Assembly: GCA_019454045.1 (NCBI GenBank) | Contig: SKCR01023790.1 | Coordinates: forward strand, 124,001-188,000 | DNA from: Zanthoxylum bungeanum | Lineage: Eukaryota > Streptophyta > Magnoliopsida > Sapindales > Rutaceae | Reading direction: 5' to 3' | Length of the DNA stretch: 64,000 nucleotides | Part shown: positions 9,750 to 22,514 of the stretch, piece by piece | Position numbering within the stretch: the first letter of the stretch is position 1 | Layout of the letters: the number at the start of each line of letters is the position of its first letter | Position numbers and translations under genes: made by a program | The notes under the pieces: model-generated | Told to the model about the DNA's origin: nothing | What the model saw: the letters and a program-made list of their open reading frames with translations, nothing else | Database searches by the model: none

Positions 9750-11748
9750 TGTTGGGTTTCTATTAGGTCCTAAGGATAAAATCAAGCAATGAAACACATG
9801 TGAATACAACAATGAAGAATGACGGAATCATACTTACATTGATCGGATTTGGCGATGTGAGGAACAACAAAAACTCGTTGAAGCTCTCAGCAATAACAGA
9901 TTTTAGGCCTCCATTTTCGGTCATTGTGGTCCTCCAAGCTCCAAGCTTTGTGTTGTGATTCCAAGCTCACAAGTCGGTTTCCCTATCACCTTCGCAAGAC
10001 CCCGAATGTGTGCTAGCAATTGGTAATTTTTGCCATAAAAATCACCATGTTGCTTCTCTTTCAAGTCTCGGCAAAACCAGAAAAATGAAGAAGAAATGGC
10101 CCAAGGCCGTCAGAGGGAAGAGGAAAGAGAGAAGAAAGAATTATGTTAGGTTTGTGTATCTAATACACTTATTTGATTTTCTAAAAATCAAATAAAGATA
10201 TACCAATTTTTGCTTTCAAAAAGTCAAGGCATTTAAGCCAACCAACAACTTACATCAATCAATGAATAGTGACTGGTTGTCAATCACTCAAAATGACTAG
10301 ACATCCATCACTTGAATGACGAGTGATGTGAAGCTTGATGTGACTTGTGGGCCGCACTTAAATTCACAATGCGAGTGCGCCCGCAAACACTCCCGGGCTC
10401 GGGTTCGCTAATTCCAAATTAACGAATTTTCCGTTGCGACATAATTAAATAATTATACCTAGCAAAATCACTATTCACATCGCTAACAAATTAATTCTAA
10501 ATTAACTCGTTCGCCCGAATTAAAATCTAATTTTAATTCCGCGTCGAAATCTAATTTCGTATAATATATCGAATATATTATTTTATCGATTAATTCCAAA
10601 TTAATCGTTCTTTCTCTTTAAATAATATTTTATCCCAGATAAAATATCTCTGTAATTAATCCCAGATTAATTTTCTCTCTCATCTAATTAATCCTAGATT
10701 AATAAAGTAAGAGTCATACGTCATCGGTGAATCTTCGGGAAGCGACCCATGATATCCCCGGATATGTTGGCAGTAAATCCGTTCGTCGGACTATCCGAAC
10801 ACGTACGTACCTAGTACTACGTTTTTACTGATTTACAAGACATGGTTGGCTTCTAGCAAAGCACTGTGCCTACCCAATTCTCCAGAAATATTCTTACTGG
10901 AATATGTGATCTATAGCAGGCGTAGTATACGATGTATTACGTATAACGATCCAGTATCGGATGTCACGTGCAAGGCCTGGGGCTGGAAATGTGTCTGCCC
11001 CGTACGAAGCACATATCGGATATCTGGTAACTAGTCTCTATAATCGGATAAACATGACCTAGTCATAATATCCCAATAGCTGCAGCATATAAGAGAACCA
11101 GTTCTGTATCCTATATGATCATCATCTCCACTATGACTGGAGTGATACTTTCATCTCGACATCACACCCAATACACTACGATTCTCAATATACCCAGAAG
11201 AGGCGTACATAGAACCTGTTAAAGCCCTGGACGACCAAAACCAAAGTATATTGATTGTCGCAAGTATTAGCGGTGCAAGTCTCAAGTTAAGACCAAATAC
11301 ATCTACCCTGATTCGGACTTCCATAGACATATAGTCATACTACCAATGGAATTCTGAGGGGTTTATCCAGAGCGAAGCTGTTTCCGTACCATTGGTAAAC
11401 ACAACCTCCTATTACACTTGCATGAGTATCCTGTACCCAAATATATGAGAAATATGTCGTTTTGCTCCCACAACTCGCACAAGTGTAATACTAGTCTATT
11501 CCGCATTATCGATGTCCAATCTCGATAATACTACGACTAGGGATATTTAATGATTAAACCTTCATGGATTGATACTGTCTTATATCTTATCAATCTGGAA
11601 CTAATCATATGGACCTTCTATCATTTATACATCTTGGTAATCTAATTACAAATGATAAAAGAGCAATTTCCTTTGTCTTACAGTTAATTTGTATAACAAC
11701 ACCATGATCTGTACAAATAGTGATGATATAGGTCATAATTGTCCAACA
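9750..11748 (-). repeat. LTR of element A (5' LTR)
   Basis: It starts TGTTGGGTTTCTATTAGG and ends GTCATAATTGTCCAACA. It pairs with 1812-3772; differences are mostly single transitions plus small indels (for example an extra stretch near 11590-11620), so the insertion is not recent. It includes the hairpin at 10169-10195 and the palindrome array at 10409-10703. Confidence 0.9.
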
Positions 11749-11753
11749 GTGTT
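11749..11753. repeat. Target-site duplication of element A, right copy
   Basis: GTGTT, identical to 1807-1811. Confidence 0.85.
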
Positions 11754-13510
11754 ACTCAAGGGGTTACTTGTTGGTTTGACCAGCGCGCCATCGTCAACAA
11801 TGGTTGATAAAAACATAACACCTTCGACATCTGAGCGTCAAATGTAAGTTTTTCAAAATGATTTACTATTTAGACATAATGGGAGGGTTGTACGACAACC
11901 TGATCGTTATCTAAGAGTTGGAGAGGTACAAGTTATCGCTTCTAGCGATGGTGTAGATGATCCATTGACCTAACGTAGTGCAATGGATGATTCTGATAAA
12001 GAAGAATAGCTCAAAACCATTAACCTCGAGATGGAGTCTATGTACTCCAACTCACCTGATGGGGTAAAACCCATAGGTTGCAAGTGGATCTACAAGAGAA
12101 GGAGGGGGCAGATGGAAAGGTACACACCTTTAAGGGTAGGTTAGTGGCTAAGGGTTATACCTAGAAAGGGGGAGTTGACTATGAGGAAACTTTCTTGCCA
12201 GTAGCCATGATCAAATCATATGCACTCTTATGTCTATTACCGCATATTATGACTATGAGATTTGGAAATTGGACGTCAAGACTGCATTCTTGAATGGAAA
12301 TCTTTATAAGTGTATCTATATGGTACAACTAGAGGGGTTCATAGCCCAAGATCAAAAGCAAAAGGTTTGCAAGTTGCAAAGGTCCATTTATGGACTCAAC
12401 CAAGTATCTTGATCTTGGAACATAAGATTTGATACCACGACCAAGTCTTATTATTTTGAGTAGAATGTTGATGAGCCTTGTGTATACAAGTGCGTCATTG
12501 ACGGGATGCTAGTTTTTCTGATTTTATACATCGATGATATTTTACTCATTGGGAATGATGTAAATATATTATAGGACGTGAGAACCTGGCTAGCTAACCA
12601 ATTCCAAATGAAAGAATTGGGAGATGCCAATTATATTCTTGGGATCCAGATTCTTCGGGATCGTAAGAAACAATTGTTAGTTATATCTCAAGCATCCTAC
12701 ATCGACAAGATCCTTGTACGATTTGGGATGCAGAATTCCAAGAAAGGAAATTTGCCTCATCGATATGGAATTCATTTGTCAAATGAACAATTTCCTAAAA
12801 CACCTTAAGGAGTTGAGGACATGAGACATATCTCATATGCCTCAACAGTTGGTAGTCTCATATATGTTATACTATGCACGAGACCGGACATCTGCTTTAC
12901 AGTGGGAGTAGTCAGTAGGTTTCAGTCTAACCGAGGATTGAATCATTGGGTGGGTGTGAAACATATTCTCAAGTATCTTAAGAGAATGAGAAATTTTATG
13001 CTTGTGTATTCTGGTGAGGATATGATCCTAAGGTGATATACAGACTCTGATTTTTAGATAGATGTTGATTTTAGGAAATCAACATCTGGATAAGTGTTTA
13101 CCCTAGGTGGTGGGGCAGTATGGCAGAGTATAAAGTAATCTTGCATTACTGACTCCACCATGGAGGCTGAGCATGTAGCAGCTTGCAAAGCAACTAAGGA
13201 AGCAGTCTAGCTCCGGAAGTTCTTGGGAGATCTGGAAGTCGTTCCAGATATGAAAAAACCACTCACACTTTATTGTGATAATAGTAGTGCAGGGGCGAAT
13301 TCTAAAGAGCCAAGAAGCCATAAGAGGGGAAAGCATATAAAGAGAAAATATCATCTCATCAGGGAGATAGTGTAGAGATGAGATATTTCTGTCACGAAGA
13401 TTGAATCTGCAGAGAACCTGGATAATCCGTTGACAAAGACCTTGTCGGCTAAAGTGTTTGAAGGTCACCTAGATGGTCTAGGATTACATGACATGTCCTA
13501 TTTGCTCTAG
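11754..13510 (+). pseudogene. Copia element B, right half: reverse transcriptase and RNase H remnant
   Basis: This continues the polyprotein interrupted at 1811. Reverse transcriptase starts near 12030 (DGVKPIGCKWI), has DVKTAFLNGNL at about 12272-12304 and IYGLNQVS at about 12390, and keeps the catalytic motif YIDD at 12527-12538. RNase H follows from about 13040, with TSG, MEAEHVAACKATKEAV and CDNSSAGA; the closing HLIREI lies near 13350. Several frames and stops interrupt it (for example after 12412 and at 13201-13210). It ends just before a polypurine tract at 13514. Confidence 0.85.
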
Positions 13511-13513
13511 TGC

Positions 13514-13524
13514 AAGTGGGAGAT
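13514..13524 (+). other. Polypurine tract of element B
   Basis: AAGTGGGAGAT directly before the LTR start TGTTGGGATATATACCC. Confidence 0.85.
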
Positions 13525-16235
13525 TGTTGGGATATATACCCTAGACCTTCATGTAATGTAAACGGAATTATATTTTATGAAATAAAATGATACATTATTC
13601 ATTTATCAAAGTGTTTGTTTAATATCGCATATTGTAAATTATATTGTTTACCCTATATTACTCATATACCTCCAGACTTAGTGTATGAATGTCATGTTAG
13701 GGTTGGTGCTCGGAGTGCCAATCTGGATCGTATTTATGTCTGATTCATAAATACGAACAATTATATTTTCCATAATATTACTATTTTAACGTTAACACCC
13801 TTGTCTTTTATACGCTTATTCGATCTAATTACAATTAGATTTCTGATTACGATTAGATCGAAACTGAATCTGGTTCAATGATACGTGTATATTAGACAAA
13901 GACCCTAGGATTTACAATATAGTGTGCAGTTACAACGTAGTTTGTAATTGACATTGGGAAGTGCACTATTAGTTGTATATCCTTAAATAAAATTCCTGGT
14001 CAAGATTTGTTAACACGGGTCGGTTAGTAAAATCCGCTGAGACCAGTATATGTCGTATATCGTGACTTGGTCCGATGATTTATCTCAGTGAACAATGAGT
14101 CTCGGGAGACTTGTACAGACATGTAGGTGTTTATTTGATAAGACACTGAACGACTCACTAAAAGTTTCCTAATATATGGTACACCAACGTCAAAAGAAAC
14201 CTTCTCGAGTTGAGCGAGCATAGTGGTCCCTCGACTTGAGATACCACAGTGGGATATATGAGTTATCCTCCACACTTTGATGGCAATCACGTCAACGATC
14301 TATTCATGATCAGACCTCCGCATATTCGATGGGTGTGGACTGATGCTCATGATATCTAGTGTGTATCAAGTTAGGATATGTCAGTCTTGTGTACTGTTCA
14401 TAGGCATCCTCACGTGTTTATGATCTAGTAAATCCATGGTCGTGGTATAACTTCGGAAATCAATTCCGAGTGTTATTTAGAGATTACAAATTGAAAGTCA
14501 ATTGTATTATACCGAACAGATTTGACATTTTCATCTATATCCCATGTATAATACGGATAGTCTGTGACGGAGGGATTATACGTATGCAATGACCTCAGCT
14601 TACATAGTTTACCGAGATTATCTGTGGTCGTCATAATCCATGAGTGGGTGGATTATGGACACGAAATTGGATTTCGTGACGGATAAACCTAAACTTAGAG
14701 AGTCACACAATATGAAGTGTACTCATTGAGCACTTGGGCAACTCAACATGAATAATACAGATTATAGATAATACTTCACCGGATTAAATAAGTAAATTCG
14801 GATCGTTTAATCGGTTAAATGATAACACATGCATTAGGGGATTTTGTCCGATCATAATTATTGTGTATTTGTATTTGATACATAATACGATTAGATACAC
14901 ATTAATTATTTGTCAAATGTGATTTTGACACATGCAATAAATATATGTATTTTTTATTTAATGTAAATAAAAATACATATATGGTTGTTATTTAATTATC
15001 TAATTATTTAAATGTTAAATAATTAAATAATTGAATTTTCAAGCCTTATCCAATTGTCATTATGGATTTGATACATGGTGACAAATGATTGCAACACATG
15101 GCATGGCTTTAAATTACACTTTATTTGTCCTAATTTGATTGGTTAAATATAATGTGTAAATTGAATTTTATTTGATAAAATTGAAAAATGCAATAATGCC
15201 CATTTCTTTAGACAATTCGGTCAACACACATATTTAAATAGAAAATTTGTTTCTCTCTCTTATTCATTCATCTCTATTGCCGAATGTAATCTCTGAAGTC
15301 TTCTTCAAATTTGTTTGAAGAACCAACAAGAAAAAGTGAAGAATCAACAAGAAAAGCTTAAGGATTTTGGAGATTAAAGGTAATCTTTGTCATCCTTGAG
15401 TTTAGAAAATTGTTTTACTTGTTCTTGTGTTCCTAGAATATTTCTAGGGTTTCTTTACTTGTTCAAATTTGGGGCTTTTGGTTGTTGATAATGGATTGGA
15501 AGTTTGTGTGCATGTGTGAAGTGTAGATTGGATGGAATTAGTGTAATTTTAGGCCAATTTGATCAATTGTTGATGGTTGCCATTCTAGAGTTGTTGAACC
15601 ACTCTAAGATAACCTAGAATTTTTCTAGAGTATTTCATATGTGGTGAGACTTCTTTGGTGTTGGATTAATTTGATTAATCTTCTTGAAAAATTGGATTTA
15701 AAGCATGTTTTTGGGTAATTTCGGTTTGCAGATCAGATCTGCCCAAACTAGAAATTATGTGATGATTTTGGTGTCATACGAATGTAGTGGATGTGTTTTG
15801 GGAGTTGGAACAATTTCCGGAAAGTGTTTCAGAGTTGAAATAAGCGAAAACGGTAAAAAACGACGTTACAGGGTGGATTTTGAGCCAACCGGGTGACGGT
15901 TGTCCAAACAATGAGTTCGTCACTGTTCGGACAGCCCATGAACTGCCCCGACACTATTGGGTCTGACCTGGGCAGTCCCCATAAGTTTCGGGTGGTCGGT
16001 TCGGTCAAAAACGTGTTTTGCGTCATTTTGCTAAAAAACGGTTTTCGTAAAAGTTTCGCCAAGTTTCATCCTTATTTATGTCACTTTTTTATATTTAATA
16101 AATAGGTTTAGTTGAAATATGAATAAATTATTCATATTAGATATTGAATAATTTATTCAGTAATTTGAAAAATTTTTAAATTATGATTTCGCCCGAACCG
16201 CGCTTCCGCTACGCCCACCGCCCAAAACCCCAATA
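13525..16235 (+). repeat. LTR of element B, complete copy
   Basis: It starts TGTTGGGATATATACCC after a polypurine tract and ends near CCCAATA, a one-base change from the CCCAACA expected from its start. A TATA-like CATATTTAAATAG at about 15230 precedes a CT-rich, ATG-poor stretch, as at plant LTR transcription starts. 14576-16170 is repeated at 20923-22514. Unusually, a primer site follows it at 16240, so this one LTR serves as 3' LTR for the unit on its left and as 5' LTR for the unit on its right. Open frames at 15705-15896 and 22051-22242 lie in the LTR copies and are not genes. Confidence 0.85.
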
Positions 16236-16239
16236 AAAA

Positions 16240-16254
16240 TGGTATCATAGCGGG
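16240..16254 (+). other. Primer-binding site downstream of the B LTR
   Basis: TGGTATCATAGCGGG four bases after the LTR end; it differs by one base from TGGTATCAGAGC over the first twelve positions. It marks the start of a second B-type internal region. Confidence 0.75.
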
Positions 16255-16762
16255 TCTGATGCTTCATCCATTATATTATTCATGCTTGATATTTGATATT
16301 TAATTAAAATTTTATTGTTCGCACATGCTTGGAATCTATATATGTTTCTTTACTTTTCAGTTATTCGCTAACGAAAATGTAACGGAAATTTAATAGTTAA
16401 ATTAAGTAATGTTTTCTAAGTTAGAATTGAATTGTTTAGAAAATTATTTAGATTAAAATTCTGCATTGGATGTAGATTATAGCTTCCTAAGGAAAATCCC
16501 CATTTTTATATGGCTGTTAAGTAACGTGTATTGGATACATGTTTTTTGGTCCGTCTTGTCAGTACGGTTTATGGGTATTTTTCTATAACTGCATCCGAGA
16601 TCGTGCCAAAGCTGTGAGGGTGTAGTTATAGGATTGTTATCCATATCGGTTGTATATTGATACTAGACAAATTCAAGTGAAAGTGGAAATCCTGAACGTG
16701 CCAAAGTTGTCAGGACTATACTTGTAGCTTAAGAATGTCATTGACAAGTGTAGCTTTGATAC
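16255..16762 (+). other. Start of a second B internal region (leader)
   Basis: About 500 bases of AT-rich sequence after the primer site, with no protein domain. GTGCCAAAG plus CTGTGAGGGTG at about 16594 has a diverged partner near 16699. It is cut off at 16762, where the inverted LTR of C starts. Confidence 0.5.
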
Positions 16763-18363
16763 TGTTGGGAAGCGGCCGCGAGTGCACAGCGGAAAATAAA
16801 ATAAATCAAATTATGATGCCGTTATCCCTTTGCCCAAGACTCATTTTTTTTAATTATTCTACAAGCCTAGGCATGTTACTATATATTCTAAGCATAAAAA
16901 CTCATAAAATATGCAAAGAACATAAACTTAAACATGTTAAATATCATAAGAACTCTAATTAAAATAAAGAAAGAAAAAGACTTACTTGAACCGAAGACTC
17001 CTTCAGTCCTCCCTCCTATCTACAAGCTTTTCTCGAACTCAGCAAGCTCTTCAACGTTCCAAAGAGCCACCTAAGTGTGTGGCCTCCAAAGATGCACACA
17101 CCAAAGCCAAAACTCAACGGCAAGACTACGCCTTTAGTGCACGGGTATTTTGCCCTTGGTGCTAGCTTATGCAAATACCTCAAAACCTTTAACTCGAGGT
17201 TCCTCTAGTCAATTAGACTTAAGGATCCTCAAAATCAGTGCCTTACTCTTAAACTTTAGAGTTGCTCACTCATATAAACCCAAGATATGAAAGGTTTGGT
17301 GTAAAAATTTGTGAAGAATTCTTTGGGTTTATATAGGTGCTCCAAAGATAACAAAATTAATTAAGAATCTGATGTGGGATAAATGTTAATTTAATCTTAA
17401 CCATTGGATCTTAATTTAGTGGTTTAATGAGATTATAAAACCCTAATAAGAGTTTGGGCCGAATTGGAATTCAAAACAAATAAAAAATAAAAAAAAAATA
17501 CAATTCATTTTACTATTCACGTTTATTTATTTATTTATTCCAATTCCCAAAGTGCCCCTACAGTCATTCACCAATCCGTAAGCTACTATGGAACCTCATA
17601 AATGATCTGTTCAATAATTAAACACATTCAACCATTTATGAACAATTCCTACGGCAATCATATATGATGTTAAATTTGTACTTTGCACTGTAAACCATTG
17701 ATTTTGACTTTGTTGTGTGTGACCTTTTGGGTTCCCCTCAAGTTGGACATGAAATGAATCGTGATAATTTAATCGAACATAAATTATCCTCCGATCAGAT
17801 GGTCGTTCGATTTCAATGACCAAGGTTGACATCTAACAACATGCCAAGGCCCCCAAATGAGAAGGAAAGATATATATACCCATTTTGTATGCGATTTAAA
17901 TATGATGCGGTCTCTCACCTCATTGTATCCCCACCATTTAACCTAAGGTATGGAAAGTGTCTACCCATATAGTCAAAGGTATGATGATGATAGTATCATG
18001 AATCGTGCTAACCTAATAATCTCACATGATTCTTCCGCTGAGGCCACAGTCTCAAGAACTGATCACACATATCAACCCGCGAACTGGAATATTACTCTTA
18101 TAAGAAAATATTATCCGAGAGAGTGGTGATTCTCTATTGTATCTTTACAAACTTCATGTGTTTCAACAAATGACCCAATCATACACTTATGATCGGATCT
18201 TTTGAATCGGGGTAGGAGAATGTCAAAGTTATTTGATCCACACATAAGATTGTAAAGACCTCAAGTCTAAGGACTAGTCATACAATCGATACATGAAATT
18301 TCGCACAAACACATGGGATAAACACTCAATGTGAAAAATTTCGGCGGTCAGTTCGATGGACAC
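16763..18363 (-). repeat. Inverted, truncated LTR of element C (left arm)
   Basis: This is the reverse complement of 19332-20922. It starts TGTTGGGAAGCGG and matches to GTTCGATGGACAC at 18363, then similarity stops. The first 350 bases or so of the LTR are missing. Its outer end is the 3' terminus of the LTR, as is the outer end of the right arm. Confidence 0.85.
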
Positions 18364-18966
18364 ATGGGACTAGTCAATTCATTGCTTAAGTAACACTGGG
18401 CAGCTGTCAAAACAATCCTCAAGTATCTGAGAAGAACTAAGGATGTGTTTTTGACATACGGAGATTGTTCTGAGATGAAAGTCATTGGTTACTGTGATGT
18501 GAGATTTCAGACCGATAGGGATGACAGCAGATCGCAAACAGGATATCTGTTTGTTTTGAATGGCGGTGCTGTCAGTTGGAAAAGCTCAAAGCAGTCAACT
18601 ACAGTGGACTCCGCCACTGAAGCCAAGTATATTGCAGCATCTGAGACTGCTAAAGAAGCAGTCTGGATAAAGAAGTTCATCACGGAGCTGAAAGTTCTTC
18701 CCGCGATCAAGAATGGCGTCACGATGTACTGTGACAACACGGGCGCCATTGCTCAATCAAATGAACCAAGGTCCCACCAGAAATTCAAGCATGTACTCAG
18801 GCGATTTCATCTCATCAGGGAGATTGTTGAGAGAAAAGAAGTTATTATAGAGAAAATACCCACAGAAGATAATCTTGCAGATTCTCTGACTAAAGGGCTG
18901 ACTCAACAAAAGCATGATAGGCACACCCGAGAGTATGGTGTCCAGATTCATACTAGTTGGCTATAG
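18364..18966 (+). pseudogene. Element C: 3' end of pol with well preserved RNase H
   Basis: About 600 bases from the end of a copia polyprotein. From HWAAVKTILKYL near 18397 the frame is open to the stop at 18964-18966, with an ATG-initiated part at 18445. It holds the copia RNase H: GYCDVRF with the first acidic residue, SATEAKYIAAS with the second, CDNTGAIA with the third, then the conserved HLIREI and EDNLADSLTKGL. One stop lies upstream, near 18392. It is the cleanest copia coding stretch in the window, but reverse transcriptase, integrase and gag are absent, so it is a fragment, not a gene. It is followed directly by its polypurine tract. Confidence 0.85.
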
Positions 18967-18969
18967 TGC

Positions 18970-18980
18970 AAGTGAGAGAT
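18970..18980 (+). other. Polypurine tract of element C
   Basis: AAGTGAGAGAT immediately before the LTR start TATTAGGGATATGCCC; the initial TG is decayed to TA. Confidence 0.8.
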
Positions 18981-20922
18981 TATTAGGGATATGCCCTATA
19001 CCCAACTTGTGGATGGGCTTATGTACATATATTTGTAATATTTGTATTAATTAATAAAATGACAATCTTTATTATACGTGTCTTACATAACTTATATGAA
19101 ACATCAACAATGTAATAAAGCCATTGGAGTAATAAGACGATGGCTTCCACGCCTTATGAGAATCATTACTCTTAAATGTTCCTAGTCATAGTTTTGTGAA
19201 TAATATGGGCGTTCACAAAGCGGAGAGACTAGCATGATAATATGATCTGCCCTTAAGTGGGGTAGCCGATCTCATAGGCTACTAGCAGAGATCCGTCCGC
19301 TTGGTGTATCACATGGATGCATGAGTTGCTCGTGTCCATCGAACTGACCGCCGAAAGTTTTCATATGGAGTGTTTATCCCATGTGTCTGTGAGAACTTTC
19401 ATGTATCGATTATATGACTAGTCCTTAGACTTGAGGTCTTTACATTCTTATGTGTGGATCAAATAACTTTGACATTCTCCTTCCCCGGTTCAAAAGATCC
19501 GGTCATAAGGGTATGATTGGATCATTTGTGAAACACATGAAGTTTGTAAAGATACAACAGATAATCGCCACTCTATCGGATAATATTTTCTTATAAGAGT
19601 AATATTCCAGTTCGCAGGTGGATATGTGTGATCAGTGCTTGAGACTGTGGCCACAACGGAAGAATCATGTGAGATTCTTAGGTTAGCACGATTCATGACA
19701 CTATCAACATCATACATTTGACCATATGGGTAGACACTTTCCGTACCCTAGGTCAATTGGTGGGGATATAGTGAGGCGAGGGATCGTATCATATGTAAAT
19801 CGCATACAGAATGGGTATATATATATATCTTTCCTTCTTATTTGGGGGCCTTGGCATGTTGCTAGATTTCAACTTTGGTCATTGAAATCGAACAAACATC
19901 TGATCGGAGGATAATTTATGTTCGATTAAATTATCACAATTCATTTCATGTCCAACTTGAGGGGAACCCAAAAGGTCATACACAACAAAGTCGAAATTAA
20001 TGGTTAACAATGCATAGTACAAATATAACAGCATATATGATTGCTGTAGGAATTGTTCATAAATTGTTCAATGTGTTTAATTATTAAACAGATCATTTAT
20101 GAGATTTCATAGTGGCTTAGGAATTGGTGAATGACGATAGGGGCACTTTGGGAATTGGAATTTAAAAAAAATTACTATTCACATGAATAGTAACGTGAAT
20201 AGTAAAAAAAATTATTTGTTTTGAATTCCAATTCGGCCTAAACTCTTATTAGGGTTTTATAATCTCATTAAACCACTAAATTAAGATCCAATGGCTAAGA
20301 TTAAATTAGCTTTTATCCCACATCGGATTCTTAATTAATTTTTTTGTCTTTGAAGCACTATATAAACCCAAAGAATTCTTTGCAAATATGTTACACCAAA
20401 CCTTTCATATATTGGGTTTATATAAGTGAGCAACTCTAAATTTTAAGAGTAAGCCACTAATTTTGAGGATCCTTAAGTCTAATTGACTAGAGGAACCTCG
20501 AGTTAAAAGTTTTGAGGTATTTGCTTAGGCTAGCATCAAGGGAAAAATACCCGTGCACTCAAGGCGTAGTCTTACCGTTGAGTTTTGGCTTTGGTGTGTG
20601 CATCTTTGGAGGCCACACACTTGGGTGGCTCTCTAGAACGTGGAAGAGCTTGCTGAGTTCGAGAAAAGCTTGTACATTGGAGGGAGGACTGGACGAGTCT
20701 TCGGTTCAAGTAAGTCTTTTTCTTTCTTTATTTTAATTAGAGTTCTTATGATAGTTAGCATGTTTATGTTTATGTTCTTTTCATTTTTTATGAGTTTTAT
20801 GCTTAGAATATATAGTAACATGCCTAGGGTTGTAGAATAATCAAAACAAATGGGTCTTGGGCAAAGGGAAAGCGGCATAATAATTTTATTTTCTGCTGTG
20901 CACTCGCGACTGTTTCCCAACA
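18981..20922 (+). repeat. 3' LTR of element C
   Basis: A 1.94 kb LTR that begins at the polypurine tract and ends TGTTTCCCAACA. A TATA-like CACTATATAAACCC at about 20358 is followed by a leader-like stretch. From 19332 on it is the reverse complement of 16763-18363. The open frames within are not genes. Confidence 0.85.
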
Positions 20923-22514
20923 TTACACGTATGCAATGACCTCGGCTTGCATAGTTTAGCGAGATTATTTGTGGTCGTCATAATCCATGAGTGGGTGGAT
21001 TATGGACACGAAATTGGATTTCGTGACGGATAAACCTAAACTTAGAGAATCCCACAATATGAAGTGCACTCGTTGAGTAATTGGGCAACTCAACATGAAT
21101 AATACGGATTATTCATAATACTTCACCGGATTAAATGAGTTAATTCGGATCGTTTAATCGATTAAACGATAACACATGCATTAGGGGATTTTGTCCGATC
21201 GTAATTATTGTGTATTTGTATTCGATACATAATACGATTAGATACACATTAATTATTCGTCAAATATGATTTTGACACATGCCATAAATATATGTATTTT
21301 TTATTTAATGTAAATAAAAATACATATATGGTTGTTATTTAATTATCTAGTTATTTAAATATTAAATAATTGAATAATTGAATTTTTCAAGCCTTATTTA
21401 ATTGTCATTATGGATTTGATACATGGTGAAAAATGATTGGAACACATGGCATGACTTTAAATTACACTTTATTTGTCCTAATTTGATTGGTTAAATATAA
21501 AGTGTAAATTGAATATTATTTGATAAAATTGAAAAAGGCAATAATGCCCATTTTTTAGATAATTCGGTCAACACACATATTTAAATAGAAAAATTGTTTC
21601 TCTCTCTTGTTCATTCATCTCTATTGCCGAATGTAATCTCCGAAGTCTTCTTCAAATTTGTTTGAAGAACCAACAAGAAAAAGTGAAGAATCAACAAGAA
21701 AAGCTTAAGGATTTTGGAGATTAAAGGTAATCTTTGTCATCCTTGAGTTTAGAAAATTGTTTTACTTGTTCTTGTGTTCCTAGAATATTTCTAGGGTTTC
21801 TTTACTTGTTCAAATTTGGGGCTTTTGGTTGTTGATGATGGATTGGAAGTTTGTGTGCATGTGTGAAGTGTAGATTGGATGGAATTAGTGTAATTTTAGG
21901 CCAATTTGATCAATTGTTGATGGTTGTCCTTCTAGAGTTGTTGAACCACTCTAAGATAACCTAGAATTGTTCTAGAGTATTTCATATGTGTGAGACTTCT
22001 TATGTGTTGGATTAATTTGATTAATCTTCTTGAAAAATTGGATTTAAAGCATGTTTGTGGGTAATTTCGGTTTGCAGATCAGATCTGCCCAAAATGGAAA
22101 TTATTTGATGATTTTGGTGTCATACGAATGTAATGGATGTGTTTTGGGAGTTGGAACAATTTTCGGAAAGTATTTCGGAGTTGAAATAAGTGAAAACGGT
22201 AAAAAACGGCGTTACCGGGTGGATTTTGAGCCAACCGGGTGACGGCTGTCCAAACAATGAGTTTGTCACTGTTTGGACAACCAATGAACTGCCCCGACAC
22301 TATTGGGTCTGACCTGGGCAGTCCCCATAAGTGTTGGGTGGTCAGTTCGGTCAAAACCGCATTTTGCGTCGTTTAGCGGAAAAACGGTTTTCGTAAAAGT
22401 CTTGCGAAGTTTCATCCTTATTTATGTCACTATTTGATATTGAATAAATAGGCTTAGGTGAAATATGAATAAATTATTCATATTAGATATTGAATAATTT
22501 ATTCGGTAATTTGA
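20923..22514 (+). repeat. Second LTR of element B, truncated at both ends
   Basis: It aligns with 14576-16170 of the complete B LTR: same TTAYACGTATGCAATGACC start, same hairpin-like AAATACATATATG stretch and same CGGGTGACGG stretch. The first 1050 bases of the LTR are absent, replaced by element C. Similarity ends at TAATTTGA (22514), about 60 bases short of the LTR end. Confidence 0.85.

Larger units (their letters stand above)
1812..11748 (-). mobile_element. Complete copia retrotransposon A (both LTRs, degenerate coding region)
   Basis: A 9.9 kb Ty1/copia element on the minus strand, bounded by two LTRs of about 2 kb (1812-3772 and 9750-11748) and a perfect 5-bp target duplication. In sense order it has the 5' LTR at the right, a primer site complementary to initiator tRNA-Met, a leader of about 2.4 kb, gag (about 7345-6690), protease/integrase/RT/RNase H remnants (about 6690-3790), a polypurine tract and the 3' LTR at the left. 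Stops and frameshifts are dense, for example the zinc-knuckle tryptophan is TAG. It is structurally complete but cannot encode its own proteins. Its LTRs match those of D, E, F, G, H and I. Confidence 0.9.
16763..20922. repeat. Long inverted repeat: LTR arm, pol fragment, LTR (element C)
   Basis: Arms of about 1.6 kb (16763-18363 and 19332-20922) face each other around 970 bases. That spacer holds the end of a copia pol, its polypurine tract and the first part of a correctly placed 3' LTR. The 5-base flanks (GATAC left, TTACA right) do not match, so this is not a simple single insertion. RNA read through it could fold into a very long double strand. Confidence 0.8.

Noticed and set aside
15705..16105. 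Paired open frames in both B LTR copies (15705-15896 and 22051-22242, plus antisense)
   Set aside because: They are conserved only because the LTRs are copies; no domain and no reason to expect translation there.
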